Notes under the pieces: generated by a model
What the model was told of the DNA's origin: nothing
The model's input: the letters and a program-made list of their open reading frames with translations, nothing else
The model's database searches: none
Program-made: the position numbers and the translations under genes
Shown: one piece after another, positions 57,005-64,000 of the stretch
How the letters are laid out: the number at the start of each line of letters is the position of its first letter
Numbering within the stretch: position 1 is the stretch's first letter
Origin: Chaenocephalus aceratus
Lineage: Eukaryota > Chordata > Actinopteri > Perciformes > Channichthyidae
Reading direction: 5' to 3'
Length of the DNA stretch: 64,000 nucleotides
NCBI GenBank assembly: GCA_023974075.1
Contig: JAMFTG010000222.1
Location: 86,001-150,000, forward strand

Positions 57005-57125
57005 CAGTGGGTTAATTTTCAAAAACGTGGAAGATTTAGAAACAAGTGATTTCTTTGAATCACCAGTAGCGGCTTCACAACGTGCTGTGGAGTGCTCGGT
57101 TACCGGTTTCAGCTCCGCAACCAAA
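57005..57125 (-). other. g3bp1: Probable non-coding first exon of g3bp1
   Basis: A strong donor (cccactg|gtaagtctt, 57010-56996) lies 4.5 kb upstream of coding exon 2, downstream of a CCAAT/GC-rich promoter. The family normally has a non-coding exon 1. The transcription start (about 57125) is estimated, not seen. Confidence 0.55.
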
Positions 57126-57280
57126 CCTGACAACCCGCCCCTTCTGCGATACAGCCAACCAATCAAATCAAAGTCCAGTGAGTCATGGACCAATCAGAAA
57201 CGACATAGGGAAGGGATTCTGAATTCTAGCCAATATGAGGCGTTTTGTCTCTACCTGGTTTTCTCAATAAGGCCAATCAC
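57126..57280 (-). promoter_or_regulatory. g3bp1: g3bp1 promoter, TATA-less, CCAAT/GC type
   Basis: A GC box (cccgcccc, 57134-57141) and four CCAAT motifs on the + strand (57159, 57190, 57230, 57273), spaced 31-43 bp. This is the arrangement of NF-Y-driven housekeeping promoters. No TATA box is seen. Confidence 0.55.
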
Positions 57281-57577
57281 GTTACGCTAATGGCTGAAGG
57301 TGCGATTGTTTCACAGGCTGGCGTACACCGGTTATCCTTACGGTTTTTTTTTAAATATACTTTATTAACCAAGAGTCATTTACAAACGTTTGAGGCACTC
57401 ATTTCCAGCCGATACCATTGAATGGTGCAAATACAGTTTAGATAAAATAAAATAAACTGTTTACTCCTTAAAAATTACAAACACAAAGACAACAATCATT
57501 AACAACAAAGTAAGGCTCTATACAAGTAACATAAATAAGTCAAATAATGAGAACAAAGTTTAGTTCGTTCTTCCATG

Positions 57578-57620
57578 ATAGATAGATAGATAGATGGATA
57601 GATGGATAGATGGATAGATG

Positions 57621-57654
<34 letters not shown>

Positions 57655-57663
57655 GAGATAGAG

Positions 57664-57741
<78 letters not shown>
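57578..57741. repeat. (GATA)n microsatellite
   Basis: About 160 bp of gata with gatg and gaga variants. It is followed by a retroposon tail (gtattgatcccaaaatggga). 57780-58505 shows nothing else. Confidence 0.97.
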
Positions 57742-57743
<2 letters not shown>

Positions 57744-58505
57744 GTGTATTGATCCCAAAATGGGAAATTATGTTGTTACAGCACCGGAAATATAGATTTA
57801 TACTAAAGGCACAGAGACATATAATATATAAATTATACAAGTTGGTGTTTATTCTCAGTGAAGTGGGGCATCGGAGCCTTTTCGCCACTAGGGGGCGACA
57901 CAACTCAACTTGCCGTTTGAACTGATTTAATCACAATTCTCATCAAAGTATGCCGGCTTGTTTTTCTTTCATTTTATCTAATTTAAGCTCCTATTTGGTC
58001 ACGACTTCAGCCGAATCCCAACCATTAACACCCTTTCTTCTTTGCTTTTTTAATCATTGTTCTCTCTCTGTTTTCTATGACACATACAGTAGGCTATGTA
58101 CAAATCCAGCCACTCCTTCCTGTTCTGCATGAATCACTTTCCCGCCATTCCCATCACCTGATCACGTGATCACCTGTTCCCCATTTCCAATATATTGTTC
58201 ATATACCATTTGCAAAGCTGTCTAGTTTTCAGGTGCCATAGCTTTGCAGTCTTATATTGTTCCAGTTGTCTATGGTTGATAGTCTATTTTCACACATATT
58301 TGAAATAAATTACCTTAAACCTTTGGATACACACTGCCTGCTACTATTGCCTGGTAATCCATCTTTGACATGGTAAAAATAGATGCCCAGATTGATTGGG
58401 TTCTTATTACAAGATATAATACTTAAATCAAATCAAATAAGACATTTGTATTTTGTATTTATATATATTTTTAATGCTATTTTATTTCTATTTCCGAAAT
58501 ATTTT

Positions 58506-58864
58506 TGTCACGATCTGTCCGTGTTGTGTTTTGTCTTGTCTTTTTCTGTCTTTGGTTTCCTGTTTTATTTTGTAAAGTGTTCACCCCCCGTTCCTGCCTG
58601 TTGCTTTCTGTCTGTTTTCCCTCCCTGATTACCCGATTGTGTTCACCTGGTGCCCCTGTGTTTTCTCCTCCCATAAACCTGTCTCTTGTTTGTTTGATTA
58701 GTCTTGTGTGTATTTGAGTTCTGGTTTTTCTGTCTGTCTTTGTCGGTTCGTCTTGTTTAGTGAGTAAGTCTCCGGTGAGTGTTCTGTTTTTGTTATAGCC
58801 TTGAAATAAAGGAATTTTCACTTTAATCTGCATTTGGGTCCTGCCTGCTTCACACATCGTAACA
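58506..58864 (+). mobile_element. Ty3/gypsy-type 5' LTR
   Basis: 359 bp, starts tgtcacga and ends cgtaaca. AATAAA at 58805-58810. It is followed at once by a possible primer-binding region and an ORF start. No matching 3' LTR was found before 64000. Confidence 0.7.
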
Positions 58865-58882
58865 TTACGAACCGACCAACAA

Positions 58883-59041
58883 ATGGACCCAGCAGATGAT
58901 CCATGGGAGGTAGAATTACAGCATTTTACCTTCTATCTGGCTTGCTGCTTCGATTGGTGGAAGGGAGCGTCCAGTGTTCGGCAGAAGAGGGCCGCTCTGG
59001 TAGAGGCGCACCGGTTGGCAGCAGAGAAACTGTTTTGTTGA
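58883..59041 (+). pseudogene. Short gag-leader-like ORF of the LTR element
   Basis: ATG 19 bp after the LTR. 52 codons starting MDPADDPWEVE, with helical basic/acidic content, stop at 59041. Position and start fit a gag leader. The rest of gag is not continuous in this frame. Confidence 0.5.
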
Positions 59042-59159
59042 ATTCTTACCTGACTGGATTTTGGACTTCCTTGAAATATGTGATTCCCGGCCTGCTAGCC
59101 CCAGGCATGCTAGCTCCATGTCTCCCAATTCCCAACATGGCACCATACGCCTTGGTGGG

Positions 59160-60834
59160 TTCCACCTGAAGTCAACCCGCGCTTCTGCCCCAGTTCCTGC
59201 TCCTGTCCAGGAGTCTTATTCCGGAACTCGTCTGGCTTATGGAGGTCCACGGAGTATTCAGGCGGCTGCTAAGAGGAGTCGTCGCAAGGTCAGGCTAGCA
59301 GCCCGAGCCCCAGCAGCCATGGTTCCGGCTACAGAATCGGCCCACACAGCCATGGTTCCGGCCCCAGCAGCCATGGTTCCAGCCCCAGTTCTGGCCCCAG
59401 CAGCCATGGTTCCAGCCCAAGTACAGGCCCCAGCAGCCATGGTTCCAGCTTCAGTTCTGGCCCCAGCAGCCATGGTTCCAGCCTCAGTCCTGGCCCCAGC
59501 AGCCATGGTTTCGACTCCAGCCCCTCGTTTCCGGCCGACGCCAGCTCCCGTGTCCTATCGGCGTACCGGCCGACTCCAGCACCTCGTCTCCTGCTGGCTC
59601 TCCAGCCGATGCCAGCTCCCCGAGTCCTGTCAGCATACCGGCCGACTCCAGCCCCCCGTTTTCTGTTGGCGAACCAACTCTCTCAAGTCTCCTCTCCAGT
59701 TCCCTCTCAAGTCTCCTCTCGAGTCCCCTCTCAAGCCTCCTCTCGAGTCATCTCTCTAGTCTCCTCTCGAGTTCCCTCTCTAGTCCCCTCTCGAGTCCCC
59801 TTTCAAGTCACCTCTCAAGACCCCTCTCAAGTTCCCTCTCAAGGCTCCTCTCCAGTTCCCTCTCAAGTCTCCTCTCGAGCTACCTCTCGAGTCCCCTTTC
59901 AAGACACTTCTCAAGTCACCTCTCTAGTCCCTCCTCTGGTCCCTTCCCGAGTCCCTCCTCTAGTCCCTTCCCAAGTCCCCTCTCGAGTCTCCTCTCGAGT
60001 TCCCTCTCAAGCCCTATCTCGAGTCCCCTCTCAAATTCCCTATCAGGTCCCCTCTCAAGGCACCTCTCGAGATTCCTTTCAAGTCACTTCTCAAGTCAAC
60101 TCAAGTTTCCTCTCGAGTTCCCTCTCAAGCCCTCTCTCTCGAGTTCCCACTCAAGTCCCTACTAATGTGCCGTTGGAGGTCCCGCAGACTACTCTTCTGC
60201 CGGGGGTCCTGCCAACCCCATGTCCTGTCCCGTTGGAGGTCCCGCCGTCTATTCTCCTGCCGGGGGTCCTGCCAACCCTGTGTCCTGTCCCGTTGGAGGT
60301 TCCGCTGGGGATCCTGCCAGCACCTTGTCCTGTCCCGTTGGGGGTCCCGCCGACTACTCTCCTGCCGGGGGTCTTGCCAACCCTATGTCCTGTCCCGTTG
60401 GAGGCCCCGCCGACTACTCTCCTGCCGGGGGTCCTGCCAACCCTTTATCCTGTCTCGTTGGAGGTCCCGCCGTCTACTCTCCTGCTGGGGGTCCTGCCAA
60501 TCCTATGTCCTGTGCCGTTGGAGGCACCGCCGACTACTCTCCTGCCGGGGGTCCTGCCAACCCTGTCTCCTGTCCCGTTGGAGGCCCCGCCGACTACTCT
60601 CCTGCCGGGGGTCCTGCCAACCATGGGTCCTGTGCCGTTGGAGGCCCCACTGACTACTCTTCTACCGGGGGTCCTGCCAACCCCATGTCCTGTTTCGTTG
60701 GAGGCCTCGACATCACATGTCTCGCCGGGGGTCCTGCCAACTCCTTGTCCTCTTCCGTGGGGAATCTTGCCGACACCTGTTCCACCGGCTCTGGTTACTG
60801 TCCGGTCAACACCGGCTCCTGCCTGGTCCCCTGA
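59160..60834 (+). pseudogene. Proline-rich repetitive region of the LTR element
   Basis: Three successive repeat types: AAMVPA repeats (about 59305-59515); degenerate ctctcgagtc repeats giving SQVSSRVP-like text (59690-60165); and about ten 60-bp units giving PLEVPPTTLLPGVLPTLCPV (60168-60770). All units are multiples of 3, so long frames persist in more than one phase. No enzymatic domain is seen. It could be a fast-evolving structural (gag/env-like) part of the element or plain satellite expansion. Confidence 0.5.
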
Positions 60835-60940
60835 GAGCTGTGGTCTTCGCCCCGCCTCGAACTCTGCCTTGCCCCCGGGCCGTCCGCCCGAGACCCCTTC
60901 CGGGTCCTCCGCTGTGCCCCTGGGCTGTCAGCATACTGAT

Positions 60941-61206
60941 ATACACCTGCACATCAGCAGGAGAGGACTCTTTAAAGTAGAGACACTACATACTGATATA
61001 CACCTGAACATCAGCAGGAGAGGACTCTTTAAAGTAGAGACACTACATACTGATATACACCTGAACATCAGCAGGAGAGGACTCTTTAAAGTAGAGACAC
61101 TACATACTGATATACACCTGAACATCAGCAGGAGAGGACTCTTTAAAGTAGAGACACTACATGCTGATATACACCTGAACATCAGCGGGAGAGGACTCTT
61201 TAAAGT
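60941..61206 (-). repeat. 57-bp minisatellite, inverted second locus, about 4.7 copies
   Basis: Reverse complement of the 6192-10071 unit (ggagaggactctttaaagta, gatatacacctgaacatcag). It directly follows the proline-rich region and is read through by the same open frame. Confidence 0.95.
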
Positions 61207-62554
61207 TTTTAAAATGTATTCTGTAACAATTACTAGTTACCTGTGAAACAAATATAATCAGTAATCAGTATCTGAGTATTAAAAATGCTTTTGGATTACT
61301 TCAATATCAAATGTAATGCCAATACATGCAGGTGAACAGAAATATCATTAAGATGTTTTTTACTGAAGTGTATTATATGAGAAAACGGAACAATGTGACC
61401 TTAGAAAAGAAGAAACCAAGATATTTAGGATCAGAAATGAATGTATTTATAGGAAAACTGCCTTTAATGAAGCAGATTCAGGCACTGTTGTGCAATAACA
61501 CGTATGCAACTTGCAGATTAATCCGAAGGTAATTTGTAGATTTGAATAACTAACCCTCACCCTTTTTATTTTAATTTTTTTGTTCATGCCCTTTTATCTA
61601 ATGTTTTATTTTACTTCTCTTTTTCTCCCACTTTTGCTGTAACAATATTCCCCCTCTGTGGGACGAATACAGGTCTGATTTCTGATTAAACACAGCAGTC
61701 TGTCTTTTACTGTTGATATTATTATAATCTCTTTTAATATTTACTATTATTATCTTTATAATTTCTTTGTATTTATTATTTTGTATTTCATTTTTTAATC
61801 ATTATTATATACAATTTCTCCTCCCTAATTTATTATTATTATTATGAATATTATTATGATTTACTAAATTATCATATTTATAATATATCTTTGTACTATT
61901 ATTGTTTTTGATATATTATATTTTTAGAATTATTTATTTATTTATTTCTCCACAGAATACTGCGTAAAAAGCATTTTCCCCGGATGTATTTTTTGTAGTT
62001 TAACCAATAGGATACCCCGGATGTTTCCAGTCGTTTTGATAGCACTTTATTTTATAACGAGGTCTTTGAGGCGTGTCTATTAGCTCGTTATTTCCTAACA
62101 GGAGAACAAAGATGTGACCTTACCTGTAAACCTTTGGAAAGTGTAGAGATCTCATGAGTCTGGAAACAGCAGGATTCACAGCATCCCTCAATGATTGGTC
62201 CCTGAACTGCACTATCTAGAAAACATCTCTTCAGATCAATAAGCAGGCAGGGGATCTCCTTCTCTCTGATTGGCTGACGTTTTTTTTGTACGATTGTACG
62301 AATATCAACCGTCCGCTCTTATTAATAAAGCAAAGGTTCCCATTGGTTGCCTTTCCCTGGTGCATGCGCATTAGAAAACCCCTCAGTTCACTGCCTCCTG
62401 ATTGGTCCGTGTGTTTTTAGTTTCTCTTTCAAGTCTTGGCAGAAATTCAAGGCAGCTACAGTGTTCAAGAAGCAGGGAGACATGTGGATGAACAATAGTG
62501 TAAAAGAATAAACAACTTTATTATAATATATAACAAAAAAGCATTTTTACACTT
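61207..62554. other. Intergenic
   Basis: 61207-61690 is single-copy-like and 61690-61960 is AT-rich. 61960-62510 holds CCAAT motifs and no gene. A poly(A) signal for the Ig-like gene (AATAAA on -) is at 62522-62517. Confidence 0.5.
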
Positions 62555-62790
62555 TTAAGTCGATCCAATTGAACATTTCCAAAGATCAGACGGAGATAAG
62601 TCCTGATGGTTTGTTTTTCTGATGAACTCTCCATCTGTATTGTGGGTTCTTTTATTACATTTTATTATAGCTATGTAGGCATAGCTGACATTTAAGACTA
62701 CCCCAAGAGGTAACAGTCCAAAGATAACCCAAATCAGAATCTCTAGATGTGGCCTCTCCGTTGGTCTCTGAGGTTCGAGCTCTTCAGCAG
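62555..62790 (-). CDS. PD-L1-like Ig protein, last exon (stalk, TM, tail)
   Basis: Acceptor tttccacag at 62799-62791; phase 1 joins the V-set exon through GCT (Ala). A Glu/Pro-rich stalk is followed by a TM helix (ILIWVIFGLLPLGVVLNVSY). A 40-residue cytoplasmic tail begins KCNKRTHNT and ends WKCSIGST. TAA at 62557-62555. No ITIM or ITAM is visible. Confidence 0.8.
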
Positions 62791-63180
62791 CTGTGGAAAA
62801 GGACAGAATATAACACGAGGAACCATTTTAGTGTTGACAACAGGTTTAATCTAGAGTGAAAACATGATCATCTGCAATGTCCAGCTTCTCAGTTTCCCCT
62901 TTTCCACTAAAATTAGTTTTGTGTGTGGCTGGTTTGCATCACAGTTGGTTTGAGTGCAGAGTTTTATTTTGCACGTTTCAAACCGTTAAAACAAGCCGTT
63001 CTTAAGATTTGAGCAGCAGGACTCTTTTGGTCTTTCATTCATACTTTGTTGAGAATTTGCTATTTCCTTTTCCAGCTGTTAACTGTTCAATTATTGGCGA
63101 ATATGATCCAATATTAGCGGCAACATAATGGATGTAGATGCATTAGTATTTAGCTCTAGACTTCTACTGCGTTTACTCAC

Positions 63181-63543
63181 CAGTGACGTTGAGCCAGCAT
63201 CTCCTAGAGTTGCTCCCATCAGGTCTGACGAGTATGTCACACACATAAAACCCAGAGTCATTGGTCCTGAGTCTGGAGACATGAAGTGTGAGGCGTCCTT
63301 CTGTGAGGACGTCTTTGTCCCACTGGACTCGTCCTGCAAACTGTGGATCCTGAGACTCTGGGGATTCAATGCCTTGATGGAGATGAAGCAGGACGAAGGG
63401 TCTGCTCTCAGTATGAAGCTCACAGATGGTAGAAATGGATCTGAGGGAAGTGTCTCTTCTGGTGCTGAAGGTCCACTCCAGGGTGATGTTCTGGTTCTCC
63501 TCTGCCTGATAGGAAGCCTGAGTCACATTCACTACAAATGTTC
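63181..63543 (-). CDS. PD-L1-like Ig protein, V-set exon
   Basis: A single V-set domain of a type I membrane protein, probably a B7/PD-L1-like co-regulator of immune cells. Acceptor ctcctccacag; 363 bp, phase 1 to phase 1. Residues start GTFVVNVTQASYQAEENQNI. The disulphide cysteines sit in STICELH and in the DSGFYVC motif. Four N-glycosylation sequons (NVT, NIT, NDS, NVT). It resembles the family annotated in fish as programmed cell death 1 ligand 1-like; butyrophilin-like is the alternative. The signal-peptide exon lies right of the window. Confidence 0.85.
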
Positions 63544-64000
63544 CTGTGGAGGAGACACAGAGGGACTCTTTAAACTGCAGCTATGTTCCTGTGGAGGATA
63601 CACAGAGGGACTCTTTATACTGCAGCTATGTTCCTTTGGAGGAGACACAGAGGGACTCTTTAAACTGCAGCTATGTTCCTTTGGAGGAGACACAGAGGGA
63701 CTCTTTAAACTGCAGCTATGTTCCTGTGGAGGAGACACAGAGGGACTCTTTATACTGCAGCTATGTTCCCGTGGAGGAGACACAGAGGGACTCTTTAAAC
63801 TGCAGCTATGTTCCTTTGGAGGAGACACAGAGGGACTCTTTAAACTGCAGCTATGTTCCTTTGGAGGAGACACAGAGGGACTCTTTAAACTGCAGCTATG
63901 TTCCTGTGGAGGAGACACAGAGGGACTCTTTATACTGCAGCTATGTTCCTGTGGAGGAGACACAGAAGGACTCTTTATACTGCAGCTATGTTCCTGTGGA
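63544..64000. repeat. 45-bp minisatellite, about 10 copies, containing the splice acceptor
   Basis: Unit includes atgttcctgtggaggagaca and gagggactctttaaactgca. On the - strand every unit carries a copy of the ctcctccacag|gaac acceptor. Variants are cttt (acceptor caaag) and cccg (cacgg, AG lost). The array runs off the window edge. Confidence 0.95.

Noticed and set aside
56984..57193. Minus-strand 69-codon frame over the g3bp1 promoter
   Set aside because: It crosses the probable exon 1 donor and promoter motifs, and resembles no family.

Overview
This is eukaryotic nuclear DNA, almost certainly from a teleost fish. The evidence is intron-split vertebrate genes, very abundant (CA)n and GATA microsatellites, long minisatellites, and many fish-type transposons (hAT, pogo-like, Ty3/gypsy, tRNA-headed SINEs). 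No bacterial-style gene, CRISPR array or RNA operon is present. Most long reading frames in the window come from tandem repeats and are not genes.

Layout. 1-10264 is read as the last intron of a glycine receptor alpha gene (glra1) on the + strand. It holds a 15-bp repeat, a 40-bp repeat, a 1.65-kb polypyrimidine tract and a 3.9-kb array of a 57-bp unit. The terminal glra1 coding exon is 10265-10555, followed by about 6 kb of low-repeat 3' flank or 3' UTR. 16.5-33 kb is a transposon-rich intergenic region. It contains a broken C1q-like gene on the - strand (21786-24614), whose first exon runs into a 1.2-kb 22-bp minisatellite, and a decayed Ty3/gypsy element (26.8-29.2 kb). 34409-52447 (- strand) is a complete g3bp1 coding sequence of 11 coding exons (496 codons plus stop, all splice phases consistent). 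A probable non-coding first exon and CCAAT-rich promoter lie near 57.0-57.3 kb. Its introns hold nested hAT, pogo and other elements and two inverted arrays of one 72-bp minisatellite. 58.5-61.2 kb is a gypsy-type LTR followed by a proline-rich repetitive region that ends in a second, inverted array of the 57-bp unit. 62555-63543 (- strand) holds the last two coding exons of an Ig V-set/transmembrane gene of the teleost PD-L1-like type. Its upstream intron is a 45-bp minisatellite whose unit contains a copy of the splice acceptor.

How the genes relate. glra1 (inhibitory glycine-gated chloride channel) and g3bp1 (stress-granule RNA-binding protein) lie tail to tail, as they do in human 5q33. 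This supports both names and shows conserved microsynteny. The C1q-like and Ig-like genes are typical fast-evolving fish immune genes. The recurring theme is minisatellite expansion from, or next to, exon edges and splice sites. Exon boundaries were read by eye from splice consensus and reading phase; no alignment or database search was run.
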